Assembly: GCF_030272615.1 (NCBI RefSeq)
Contig: NC_081413.1
Span: forward strand, 717,115,867 to 717,179,866
Reading direction: 5' to 3'
DNA length: 64,000 bases
Origin: Cryptomeria japonica
Lineage: Eukaryota > Streptophyta > Pinopsida > Cupressales > Cupressaceae
Shown here: positions 1-10,089 of the stretch, piece after piece
Position numbering within the stretch: position 1 is the stretch's first letter
Layout of the letters: each line of letters opens with the position of its first letter
The notes under the pieces: generated by a model
What the model saw: only the letters and a program-made list of their open reading frames with translations
What the model was told of the DNA's origin: nothing
Database searches by the model: none
Position numbers and translations under genes: made by a program

Positions 1-165
1 TAAAAATCAGAAAAAGTCCTTAAAAATTCTAAAAATCAGAAAAAGTCATGAAAAAAATCCTAAAAACTAGAAAAAGTACTGAAAAAATAATAAAAATCAG
101 AAAAGTCCTGAAAAAAAGAAAAAGAAAAAAAAAGGAAAAAGGAAAAAGAGACAGAAAATGCCTTG
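1..165 (+). repeat. A-rich low-complexity run with repeated AAAAATCAGAAAAAGTC-like units
   Basis: Short units of the type TAAAAATCAGAAAAAGTCC recur about every 20-25 bases. The same kind of sequence follows the pol stop of element B (11568-11700), and a related AT-rich run follows pol in element C. It is therefore a lineage feature of the post-pol region. The short Lys-rich and Phe-rich ORFs read through it are artefacts of composition. Confidence 0.7.
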
Positions 166-1878
166 GGGAAAACCTAGTAAATAGGTGCCTCTTGTACTCA
201 AGTGCTCCATCTATCAACACAATGTTGGCATTCCCGCTTTCCTGCATCTTTGCTTTCGTTTGTACATATTTCAGTCACTTTTGTGGCATCCTAGTTTGTT
301 GGAACCCTCATGGCTTGAAACCGATCAATGTCCTAGTCTTAGGTTAATGGCCAGAGCACATTACATGTCCTAAGCAGTATCAACTAAGTCAACTTTACGT
401 CAGTGAAACCTGGTTGTCCACTCCAAGTCAGTTACTTGTCTCCTGACTACTGCAAAGTTTTTATCACTGAGTACACAAGCAAAACAAGACTACTGAAAAC
501 AATCACTAAATTGTTTGAGATATGCATGAAATTTTCTTTGTGTGTTGTCTTTTACATTGGCCTTCGCTTATTATTCCCTCTAAGTAACTCGAGGAAGTCT
601 ATCTTGACTAAGAGGAGCAAGGATTGGGGGCATAATATTTTCTTTGTTTTCTGCTTGTAGGAATGATTCCGATGATCTGAAAACATCTAATCAGCTGGGT
701 GTCTGTGATAAGTGCCTTCACATTAAGGTGAAATCGCCATGCATACCTCGACTTCGCTTATTTGAATGCTATAGGGAGGTTCCCATCATTTCTTTGTCTT
801 TTTTGAGGGAATTTCTTTATCATGCAATCCAGGTCCCTGTGAAATCTGTCCAAGGATATGAATGAAAAAAGGGTCATTGCGGACAAGATAATTAATATTG
901 CACATGAAAAGAAAGGAACTCTAATCTGCCTACTATGTTTGTAAAATGCTCAATGATGAAAATTAAGCTTTTCAAATCCAGTGACTAGGTTTCAGTTGCA
1001 TCTCATTTTGCATTCATTTTGCATCTCATGAATTTCGAGTGATTTCGGTATGGTAACACTAATTTCTTTATCTTCTGAATGAGAAGTTGGAAGCTTCATC
1101 ATTTCTCAACTAAGTGGTCTCTTTTTCATCATCATTTCTCCAATCAAGTACTTGTGTATTGAGATGTTATCTGCATACATGAGCATCTTATATAGATCCA
1201 TACATTTCATTTTATACTTATTTGCATTCATATTATTGCGTGAAGAAAAATAAAGATTTGCATTACTAGTTACTCATTCTCCTCATTTATTTGCTTAAAA
1301 AGAAACAAAAATAAACACCCATATTCCATTTGCATTCATTCATCTATACTGAAAAGAAATGCATACATATAGAATAAAGCATATAGAACAACATCTCATA
1401 ATCAATCAACACAAGTATGATGAAATCAAATCAAGAGCTCATAAATCGGTTGTCCTAAGTCCATTTTCGGGATCGAAATCGAAATCTGTAGTCAATTCTC
1501 TCATTGAAATTTCATGATGTTGACCACTTAGCACTTTTTATCAAAAGCTCATTCTCTCTTCAAATTTGCGCTCAATTTCTCATGAATCAACGCTGAATCT
1601 CAATTTAAATTCTACAAATCAACTTTGCTCTCAATTTCTTATCAATCAACGTAAAATTTTCAAAAATTACTTTGAATCAATTTGTGCTCAAATCATTATC
1701 ATTGCTCAAAATTTCCTATCATCATGTACCCTTGCTATCTTTCGATTTCACTCCCGAGGGGGCATACTCATGACCTTATGACCTTACATCTTCAAATGTC
1801 GAGAAAATTTTCAAATCTTCATCGAAAGTCGAGCAAACCATCTTTTTCAACTAAAGAAAATTAACCAAATTCTTATCG

Positions 1879-2065
1879 CTAGGGGCATCTCAACTTCATC
1901 GCTTTATATCAAGTTGAGATCTCTCGATCATTTGAATCAAATCAATCTCTAGGGGCATATCAGTTTCATCGCTTCATATCAAGCTGATATTTGTCTTCAT
2001 CTGAATCAATCTCTTAACGTTAATCAGTTTCATTGCTTTTCATCAAGCTGATTATTCGTTTAAAA
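1879..2065 (+). repeat. Degenerate ~70-bp tandem repeat in element A 3' region
   Basis: The phrase CTAGGGGCAT followed by TTCATCGCTT and ATATCAAG starts at 1879 and again at 1949. A third, more diverged copy (CAGTTTCATTGCTTTTCATC) lies near 2027. Further fragments with ATCAAGCTG and GATCAATCAAGTTCAAG continue to about 2400. It is non-coding and lies between pol and the 3' LTR, where tandem repeats are common in Gypsy elements. Confidence 0.6.
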
Positions 2066-2441
2066 CTCAATCAAGGGTTTAAAGAGTATCTTTAATCACA
2101 CTAAATCTAAATAGGTGTTCAATATTCATCACTTTGGATCAAGCTGGACAGTTTATCTTCGCTCATCATGTCTTGATCAATCAAGTTCAAGATTGATTTT
2201 TATCATCACTCGCTGTGTCTAGATCAATCAAGTTCAAGTTCGATATCTTTTATTTTCTATTGTTCCTAGTTCAATCAATTTCAAGAACAGTATTGCTTTA
2301 ATCAGACTTCATTCAGCTTTGCTGCTTCGAAACAAGCTAAACACCTCGCTTTTCATTTAGTTCATGATCAATCAAGTTCAGAATTGGCATCTCATAGAAA
2401 TCAACTATTCTTTGAATCAACGTGTTGCTCGCACATTAATT

Positions 2442-2455
2442 CAAAGAGGGGCAAA
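2442..2455 (+). other. Polypurine tract of element A
   Basis: The sequence TCAAAGAGGGGCAAA lies directly before the LTR's 5' TG. The same tract precedes the LTRs of elements B (13322-13337) and C (minus strand, 42559-42574). In LTR retrotransposons this is the primer for plus-strand DNA synthesis. Confidence 0.75.
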
Positions 2456-3635
2456 TGTAATACCTTAAAAATGGTCATCTAAACCATAAGCCCCTAATCT
2501 TGACAACATCACCAAGGTCCTAACCAAAGGCAATTAAATAAATCTTGAGCACACAATTAATTCCTTAATCATCAAATGTCACATGGGAAATTAATAACTC
2601 AATATTAATTAAATATTTTCTTAATTAATTAAATCATTCCAAGTAAATCATTTTAAACAATTATCTTATTTATTTTAATTAAATATCTTTTGCATATTTA
2701 ATTAAATAAATTAATTTTCCATTAAATCATCAAAGAGAGGAATTAATTTGAAAATAAATCAAAATTGTCATAAATCTTCAAAAAAGGAAACAAATCAAGA
2801 AAGAGGAATTGGAAATCAATTTGCCACAAATCTTCGAAAAAGGAAGCAAATCAAGAAAGAGGAATTGGATATTATGAGCACAAATCTTCAAAAAAGGAAT
2901 TAATTGACAAAAAAGAATTAAACATTGAGAAAAGAAATCAATTTGAGATAATCTTGAAAAAACCAAATTAAAAATTGATAAATAATCTCAAAGAAAGCAA
3001 TTAAAACAATTAAATCTTAAAATTGAATGAAATAGAGAATAAATAAGTTTTTTTTTTTTTTTATCTTAATTTTAGTTCAATTTCCTTTAAATTAGTTTTT
3101 GCTTGATTTTATCTTAATTTTAGTTCAATTTCCTTTAAAACTGAGAAAAACATCCAATCACATCAATTCACCTAGATTGTGCTTCCTCTTAAAAAATCTT
3201 GACCGCTCATCATCATTTGATCTCAGCCATTGGTTTCTTTCTGAATTTTCTATAAATTCAAGCTCTCATCTCTCATTCAAAAGATCCTGGAGAATGTATT
3301 GTTATTATATTGTTTTTGCGCTAGGTTCATTGAGAATATTGCATACGTATTTAGATCATTTATCTCATTTATTGCTTAAATCTTGTTAGATTAATCTTGC
3401 ATCCATCTAGCATTAATATCATGCTCATATAGATTAAAATCCTTCGTCTTGGTGTAGTCTAGTCACTAGATTGCTTATACAAATCTGAGAGCAATCTTAT
3501 ACTCTTATCTTTTAGAAGACAACAGGTTAGTTTGTTATGGTTTTTCATATTCATGCTTATATCTGACTAACCATGCATCTAATGACTTAATTGAAGTGTT
3601 GTGTATTTCAAATACAGATACAGGTCCACTTTTCA
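2456..3635 (+). mobile_element. LTR of Gypsy element A (LTR1)
   Basis: It starts TGTAATACC after the polypurine tract and ends ...CCACTTTTCA, giving TG...CA termini and about 1180 bp. The start has an AAAATGGTC motif shared with LTR2 (13338) and related to the C LTR. The terminal phrase CAGGT...TTCA matches LTR2. The 5' half is made of AT-rich ATTAATTAAAT blocks. Inside are three copies of a ~55-bp repeat beginning AAATCTTC (2772, 2828, 2882), and a 30-base phrase containing TCTTAATTTTAGTTCAATTT occurs twice (3062 and 3110). It is too diverged from LTR2 to be its sister LTR, so I assign it to element A. Confidence 0.7.
3251..3258 (+). promoter_or_regulatory. Candidate TATA box in LTR1
   Basis: TATAAATT lies about 380 bp before the LTR 3' end, in a less AT-rich stretch than the LTR 5' half. 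LTR2 has CTATAAATAG at a similar place relative to its end (13922-13931). This fits the U3/R promoter position, but no transcript evidence is available. Confidence 0.4.
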
Positions 3636-3644
3636 CACACACAA

Positions 3645-4520
3645 GTATGAAAAAATGGACATATTCATTGACAACTTAAATGATCAAATGAGTTATTACT
3701 TAAAAATTCAAGGAAATCAAAGCTTTGGAAAAATGGTTGACAATTGAATCAGAATGGAAGAAGCCATGATAAAGAAGGGTGAGTTGAAAATATACAAAGA
3801 AGGAGTCCATCCTCCTAACAACAACAACAACAACAAGCACAATGATAAGACAAAGTTTTGGAATAGAATCGAAATGTCATCAATGATGGAATAGTAGATA
3901 AAAACAATGTGAAACTAAAGCAACCAGTTTTCAAATTATCTACTCACTTGGCAGCAACACAGCAAAACAACAATCACCAAAGAGCAACTATCAAAACTTT
4001 CTTTCGAAGACAATTCACAAACATTGGTGAACCCCTTGGATTACCACTAAAGACACTTCTCGCAAACAAATTGATCACTTTACCAGAAGAAAGGAACTAT
4101 GAACCTCAAATCAAACCACCTTGGTGGAATGATAATCAGTATTGCGATTTCCATCAAAACAAGAGACATCTCATAGATAATTGTCAAAAGTTGAAACATG
4201 TCATACAAGACTTAATTGATAATGGCATAATAACTGTGGATAGACATACAAAAAATGAATCTCATACTGCCTTTAAAACTCTGCTTCCAAACTATGAGAT
4301 TGGTGAGTCATCAACAACAAACAATGGTAATTGTAAAGCAAAGGTAAACTATGCTCATACATATGACAACGTGGTGAATGTGATTGTAGTTAAAGAAAAA
4401 CAAAATCAAGAACATGCTCGGGCTATCACAAGAAGCAAAGCTAAAGTTGTTTTGTCAGGTCCTACAACAAACACATCATCCACTACATCAAAACAATACA
4501 ATCTAGTGGAGCAATTGTAG
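3645..4520 (+). pseudogene. Gypsy gag, C-terminal part with zinc-knuckle-like motif
   Basis: Gag would form the virus-like particle and bind RNA. The first readable part (IFIDNL, MSYYLKIQ, then RMEEAMIKKGELK) matches the end of the plant Retrotrans_gag domain, but a TGA and two TAGs interrupt it before 3909. From 3909 a 203-residue open stretch carries PPWWNDNQYCDFHQNKRHL, giving C79-x2-H82-x4-H87-x4-C92. That is a CHHC variant of the usual CCHC knuckle, and element C has the same spacing. The rest is a low-complexity Asn/Thr-rich tail leading to protease. The N-terminal half of gag is absent. Confidence 0.8.
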
Positions 4521-4544
4521 AAAAAACCTGCACAAATATCCATC

Positions 4545-5250
4545 TTGGAGCTTTTAAAACTTTCACCCGCACATAAAGAAATTATTGAACGAGCATTAGT
4601 AGATACAACCATATCTAAAGATCTTGATATAGATAAATTCCAAACCATGGTGGGACACCTCACAACCCCTCATTGCTTATCATTCACTGCCGAAGACGAC
4701 ATGTCTTTGCAACACCCTCACAATGCTCCCTTACATATTGAAGTCCTCATCTACAAAACACGAGTTAAGTGTGTTCTAATAGATGGTGGAGCTGGCCTAA
4801 ATATTTTCTCATTGAGTCTTGTTCGTGCCTTAGGATATTCAGAAGATGTAATTGATGTTCGGAAAAGGATCACTATAAAAGCCTATGTTGAAGAAGAACG
4901 TTCCTCCAAGGGAACTGTGATACTACCAATCAGAGTGGGACCTCTACAAAAAGACACAGCATGCCAAGTTCTAGAGTTGGACCTATCATATAATGTGCTC
5001 CTAGGGAGACCATGAATACATGACTTGCAAGCTGTCCCATCAACTTATCATCAATGTCTCAAATTTCCCTATGAAGGACAAGAAATCACAATATCTGCAG
5101 ATGCAAACCCGTTTTAATATTGCAGCAATCTAAAAATGGGCCAAGAAGTAATTGTTCCACATAATAGGGAGGTATCATCTTCGAGCACACAATCCAAGGA
5201 ACAATCATTTGCCTCTATTCTGTCAAGTATGGAAAAACAAATGTAGCTAA
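4545..5250 (+). pseudogene. Gypsy aspartic protease (retropepsin-like)
   Basis: The enzyme would cut the Gag-Pol polyprotein. An open stretch of 156 residues shows PLHIEVLI, then VLIDGGAGLNIF, with the presumed catalytic Asp at residue 80 of this stretch. A second half follows with RVGPL and LSYNVLLGRP. The DGGAGLN form is usual for this plant Gypsy lineage in place of the retroviral DTG. The frame stops at 5013 where a Trp codon appears to have become TGA, and homologous sequence (STYHQ) continues afterwards to about 5250. It follows gag after one stop codon. Confidence 0.8.
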
Positions 5251-5306
5251 GAGATCAAGGGAACAAAGAATATTCAATATCACAATTACCACTTTCTCCT
5301 AAATCC

Positions 5307-6050
5307 TTGAGAAAACCTTCAAACTCTAAACAACAACCAATTGTGAAGCATCTTCCAATATTTGATGGAGCATTCATTAGTGCTGGACCCTTATCAGAGG
5401 AAATAGAAGACAAAGATGTGCTACAGTGGCTATACAAAGATGAAGAAGTTCAACAAAAGGTCAACAATGTTAGAATACCTATAGAAAAATATGGAAAAGG
5501 ATTCATCATTCTTCGAAGGATGGGATACACTGGAACAAGACCCATAGGAAAAAGAAAAGAAGGTATCTCAGAACTTATTCAGCCTCACACTCAGCAGACC
5601 AATGACAAAACAGGTTTAGGGTATGGACAAGTCATTCTACCAAAAGACACAACTTTTAGTCAACAACAAGAGGAATATGAAAACAAACAAGAACAACTGG
5701 CAATTGAAAGGGAAGAAAAATCAGCCAAGCAACAAGCACAAGCAAACACAAAATGGCAAAAGAAGCAAGCTTCAAATCAACAAGAGAAACAAACTAAAAA
5801 CATCTCTCCAATAGTATTAAATCTCAATCAAAACAAGAAAGAAGCTAATATAAATTTAGGAGAACTCATAGAAAAGTTTGCAAAACTCAATCTCAGTCCT
5901 GAAGAGGTTGAATATGAAAGAAGAAAAAGTATAGCCAAAAAAGCGGAAGAAATGTTATATGACCAAATCTGTAGATTGCAGCCTGCAAGTGATACAGATT
6001 CTAATGAATGGGAATGGGATTCATATCACTCTGAAGAATTAGTTGAATAA
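5307..6050 (+). pseudogene. Gypsy polyprotein linker with G-patch domain
   Basis: This 247-residue open stretch lies between protease and RT. Residues 64-106 form a glycine-rich G-patch (GKGFIILRRMGY, then GKRKEGI, ending TGLGYG). G-patches bind RNA or helicases; in betaretroviruses one sits at the protease C terminus, and plant Gypsy elements are also known to carry them. A Gln/Lys-rich, probably disordered or coiled region follows (about 125-180), then an acidic tail with EWEWDSY. Element C has a decayed equivalent at 51390-51530. Here the fragment is cut off from both neighbours by stops. Confidence 0.7.
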
Positions 6051-6254
6051 AAATGCTTTGAAGGAGATGGAGAAGTTGATATAGTTCACATGTATGCATG
6101 ACAAACGTCAGGAACTAGTTCACTTGAAATAGAATCACATTCGACTAACTTGGACTTAACTGAGGAAGATCAATAACTTCTTACGCTAGATCATTCTAAT
6201 GAGAGTATCATTCTAGACATCGACACACATATTGAAAACTTTGATACATCCATC

Positions 6255-6545
6255 ATGACCCTTGAAACCCTCGAAACATCCCAACTTGAAGATCCCTTAC
6301 CTCTAATCCACCTCGAGCTTATTGATTGGGAAAATGAAGGACATACTACCATTGATACCTTTCCAAATGACCATGCCATATCTGTATATCTTAATGCAAT
6401 CAAACCTGTAACAACTCTCACCAGGAATGTCAGCAATGCATCTTCCAGTCAAGTGGGTGCCAAATCTCCTAGTCGCAAAAGTGAAAGTAAAGAAAACAAT
6501 ATCAGGTCTAATGCTGAAAACCATTTATTGGTAACATTAGACTAG
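6255..6545 (+). pseudogene. Gypsy pol spacer between G-patch and RT
   Basis: This is a 96-residue open stretch with no catalytic motif. It contains PLPLIHLELIDWENEGHTTID, which matches the corresponding LPLVHHQLIDWDHEG stretch in element C (minus strand, about 50880-50930). The spacer is therefore a conserved part of the polyprotein in this lineage and not random ORF. Its function is unknown. Confidence 0.6.
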
Positions 6546-7049
6546 GAAAAAGTAAAAACAAAGGATGCATCTAACGGTGAAAACCTCCTCGAGGCACCAG
6601 AAGATGGGAGATTTTACACTTTACCTAAGCACTATCAAGAAAGTCATCCATTTTGATTGAACCAACAGAGGCAGTTAACATTGGCACAACATAACAACCA
6701 AAGATTCTTCATCCAACAACATCTTTATCAAAAGAAGAAATGCAACAATATGTGGAATTCTTCAAACGACGATAAATCAATTTTGCTTGGTCATATGCAG
6801 ACATGCCAGGGTTAGATCCAGAGCTTATTATGCATCACTTGAATGTTAGTCCAGGAGCCAAACCAGTCAAACAGAAGTTAAGGAAAATGCATCCTCATAT
6901 CGCTCTTCTAGTCAAGGCAGAACTAAAGAATTACTGGATGTAGGATTCATTAGACCTATAGCTTATCCTCAATGGGTATCCAACATTGTTCTTGTCTCAA
7001 AACTAGATAAAAACATCACAATATGCACAGACTTTAGAGATCTTAATAA

Positions 7050-7054
7050 CGCAT
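7050..7054. repeat. Left target-site duplication (CGCAT) of the solo LTR
   Basis: It is identical to 8676-8680. Five bases is the normal staggered cut of plant LTR-retrotransposon integrases. Confidence 0.85.
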
Positions 7055-8675
7055 TGTGTAGGAGAAAAAGTGACACTAAGCAAACATGCCCTAATCTCAC
7101 TTTCAACCACACACTTGTGGAATACGAAAGAGCCTAGAGGTATCACACAATTGGCTACTTCTTCTTGTGAAAGAGAGAGCCACGGGCTACCTATTAGGAT
7201 TTCTATTCCTTTGTTGTAATTGAAAGATAAAATGATGCAAGTTCAATCCCTAACTCCAAAGTGCAAGTATGAACTAATAACAAGATTGCAGAATTGAACT
7301 TAAACAATGGAAAGTTGTAAACACAAGGACAAGACAAGAATGCAAATGCGTACCCGGAGTTAAAATTTGACTGAAAATGTTCGGGACGGGGGCGCGGGCG
7401 CCACTATCCTGATTCTGCCCCTGAAACTGCTCCGGAAACTGTTGTTTTACACTCTGGAAAAGCTATCAAAATGCTGAAAATGCTGTTTGTCAGGAGGACC
7501 AGGGCGCCCAGCGCCCCTGTCCTGGCAGGACCAGGGCGCCCCATGCCCCTGTCCTGGTCTTTTGCTCTGAGATTTGGTGGGAAGGTCGGTCTCAGTCTGC
7601 TTCTTCCAGATCTGTAACCTGCGGCGTCGTCCGAGTCCCGAAACCTGCACTTATATCTGAAAAGGGTATGGGCGGCTATCTAGGGTTTTGCCTTAGTCAA
7701 ACCCCCACTTCGGTGATTTCCACCTCCACGAATAGCCAAGTTGTTTTGTAAAATGTATTGTGTGTGCAGACCTAGTATGTGTGCAAGGTCCTAAAATGCA
7801 AGAAAGCAAACTAGAGCAACCTAGAAAGTAAACCCTAATTGCTTGTAAATGATAATGTAAATGCTCTAAATCAAGATGCAAAGTGATCTAAAGCATGAAT
7901 AAGTGATATATTGAAGCTTATACAAAGACATGAAAACAACATGAAATCATACCCAACCCCAAGGGAGGGGTACAAGCCAATCTTCAGTCGGTAATCTCCT
8001 ATTGCTCTTCAATGTCTTCAAAGCCCTAAATGGATGAATGAAACTGATAAATGCTTGATGGATGGATGTTGAATGTTGTTGAAGTCTTTAAAGATCTGCT
8101 CTTTCGCTGCATAGAAGGTCCTTGAAAGCCAAAATTCGGATCCTTTCAAATGAAGAAAGAGAGCTCTTATGTATGAAACCCTAGGTCGTAATTTCATCTT
8201 TTGGCCGACCTAGAGATTGAATCTCCTGCCAATTTCTTGGGGTTAAGCTTTATTTTATGATTGGATCGCGCTCCTAAAATTTCGGGAAAAATGTCCGGGA
8301 CCATGTGCACTCCGGGCGCCATGGTCCCGACAACTTTTCACCAAATTTTCAGGGCCGTCGGATATGATGATTTTAGAGAGAATCCCGAAGTTACAGGTGA
8401 TTTCGAGATGTTTTGACCCCCGAAATCAAGCCCCCAAGTTCGAAATAGGACCTAATGATGTATAGGAGGAATAAAATGAAAAGGGCACACTTTAATGAAA
8501 GGGCCCAACTTTATGATGTGAGAGATGATAAAATAGAACCTTAGACCTAATTAATTTGATTAATTAAGTGCTAAAGGGGAAATGCAATGCAAAATACAAA
8601 ATGCGCCAAGGCGGGTGCTAAACTAGGTGTGAAATTGTACCACCCTAGCAAGTGCGTACAATTTATGACGCTACA
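7055..8675 (+). mobile_element. Solo LTR (1621 bp) inserted in the RT of element B
   Basis: The insert begins TGTGTAGGAG and ends GACGCTACA (TG...CA). It is flanked on both sides by CGCAT (7050-7054 and 8676-8680), a perfect 5-bp target-site duplication. Removing the insert and one CGCAT restores the RT reading frame without gap, so both edges are certain. It has no coding potential. The interior is more GC-rich than its surroundings and contains several GGGCGCC motifs (near 7388, 7502, 7532, 8316). The strand is not determined. The source is probably an LTR retrotransposon that lost its internal part by LTR-LTR recombination. Confidence 0.85.
7495..7558. repeat. GC-rich 32-bp doublet, each unit a hairpin
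   Basis: Two adjacent copies start AGGACCAGGGCGCCC (7495 and 7527). Each begins with CCAGG and ends with CCTGG, so each can fold on itself around a GGCGCC-like core. They lie inside the solo LTR in otherwise AT-rich DNA. Confidence 0.7.
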
Positions 8676-8680
8676 CGCAT
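8676..8680. repeat. Right target-site duplication (CGCAT) of the solo LTR
   Basis: It matches 7050-7054, and RT coding resumes across it. Confidence 0.85.
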
Positions 8681-9449
8681 GTCCAAAGGATGACTTTCCT
8701 TTGCCTAACATCGACATCATTGTAGATTTAACTGTGGGACACTCCATGTGTTTCTCTAATGGATGGTTTCTCTGAATACAATTAGATCAAAATAGCACCC
8801 GAAGATCAAGAAAAGATAGCTTTCACATGTCCATGGGGTACTTTCTGTTGGAACGTCATGCCTTTTGGATTAAAGAATGTAGGTGCTACATATCAAAGAG
8901 CTATGACAACTATATTTCATGACATGATGCATACATTCATGGAAGACTATGTGGATGACATATTTGCTAAATCATACAACAAAGAAGAACATATAGAGAT
9001 ACTAGAAAAGATCTTTGACAGGTTAGAACAATACAAGCTAAGGCTAAATCCTAAGAAATGTGCCTTTGGTGTTACTTCAAGAAAGCTATTGGGATACATT
9101 GTTTCAGCAAGAGGTATTGAACTAGATCCAGCTAAGGTAAAAGCAATCATGGAAATTGCATCTCCCAAGAATATCAATCAACTAAGATCACTACAAGGAA
9201 GACTCCAGTCAATCAGAAGATTTGTGGCTCAATTAGTAGATAAATGTCAACCTTTACTCACCTATTGCATAAACATGTTAATTTCAAATGGGACCATCAA
9301 TGTGAAGAAACATTCAACAAGATCAAGGCATATCTCATGCAACCACCTGTTCTAATGTCACCAATTCTAGGAAAGCCATTATTACTCTATGTATCAACTA
9401 CCAAAGCATCATTGGGAGTTTTGCTCACACAATAGGATAAGGAAGGAAA

Positions 9450-10080
9450 AGAATGAGCCATATAATATATCAACATAATACTAGTGGGATACGAGGCTAA
9501 CTATTCATCAACAAAAAAAGCATGCTTGACAATAGTTTTTACTTCTCAAAAACTATGACACTATCTACTATCTCACTCCATCAAGTTAATCGCTAAAATC
9601 GATCCTTTGAAGTATTTGCTCAGCAAAGCCACATTGACAGGATGACTAGCAAAATGGATCATGATTCTAAGTGAGTTTGATATCGAATATGTTGACAAAA
9701 AAGCTATCAAGGGACAAGTCATCGCAGATCAACTAGCAGAAACACCACTTCAAGATGATCATCCTCTACAGATTGAATTTCCTAATGCTGATATCCTAAC
9801 AATCACAACAAAAACATGGCAACTATACTTTGATGGTTCATATACACAACATGGATCAGGAGCCGGAATTCTATTCATCACACCACAAGGGCATACAATC
9901 CCGAAAGCATACAAATTAAGCTTTTCGTGCACAAACAAAATAGTAGAGTATGAAGCATTAGTAATAGGTATCAAAATGGCTGTAGAATGGAACATTAAAC
10001 AACTTTAGGTCTTTGGAGACTCTCAGCTTGTCATTAATCAAATCAATGATGTCTATCAAACAAAAGATGACAAACTCATG
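9450..10080 (+). pseudogene. Gypsy second RNase H-like domain
   Basis: The first part (about 9450-9660) encodes the region between the RT RNase H and this domain, and is broken by stops. The open stretch at 9661-10008 shows FDIEYVDKKAIKGQVIADQL and then an RNase HI-like core: YFDGSYTQHGSG (Asp 58 of this stretch), IVEYEAL (Glu 96) and, after a TAG at 10006, VFGDSQLV with the third acidic residue. All three acidic positions are kept, unlike element C. Many plant Gypsy polyproteins carry this domain between the RT's own RNase H and integrase. Confidence 0.75.
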
Positions 10081-10089
10081 CCTTACAAA

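Larger units (their letters stand above)
1..3635 (+). mobile_element. Ty3/Gypsy element A, 3' end (non-coding 3' region plus LTR)
   Basis: The polyprotein of this element would lie before base 1. What remains is the A-rich stretch that follows pol in this family, about 2.3 kb of non-coding 3' region, a polypurine tract and one LTR. The assignment rests on close parallels with element B: the same A-rich run (compare 11568-11700), the same phrase around GAAAACCT followed by a short motif (compare 11705-11760), and a matching polypurine tract and LTR start (compare 13322-13360). No ORF in 1-3635 looks like a real protein. The strand is inferred from the polypurine tract and LTR order. Confidence 0.75.
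6700..9435 (+). pseudogene. Gypsy reverse transcriptase and connection RNase H, split by a solo LTR
   Basis: RT copies the element RNA into DNA. The N-terminal part before 7055 shows FAWSYADMPGLDPELI, KQKLRKMHP and ICTDFRDLNNA. The homology resumes immediately after the insertion at 8681 with PKDDFPLPNIDIIVD. The 3' part includes MPFGLKNVGATYQRAM and the polymerase site YVDD (8948-8959), then LNPKKCAFGV and GYIVS. Frame breaks occur near 8760-8850 and at about 9243, after which the RT-type RNase H continues (FKWDHQCEETFNKIK, LLLYVSTTKASLG). The catalytic residues survive, but stops and the inserted LTR make it inactive. Confidence 0.88.

Noticed and set aside
29-347. Lys-rich and Phe-rich ORFs at the window start
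   Set aside because: They are translations of an A-rich low-complexity run that recurs after pol in this Gypsy lineage, with no domain.
7447-7881. Minus-strand ORFs in the solo LTR
   Set aside because: They are short, with composition set by the GC-rich doublet, and the interval is an LTR with defined ends.
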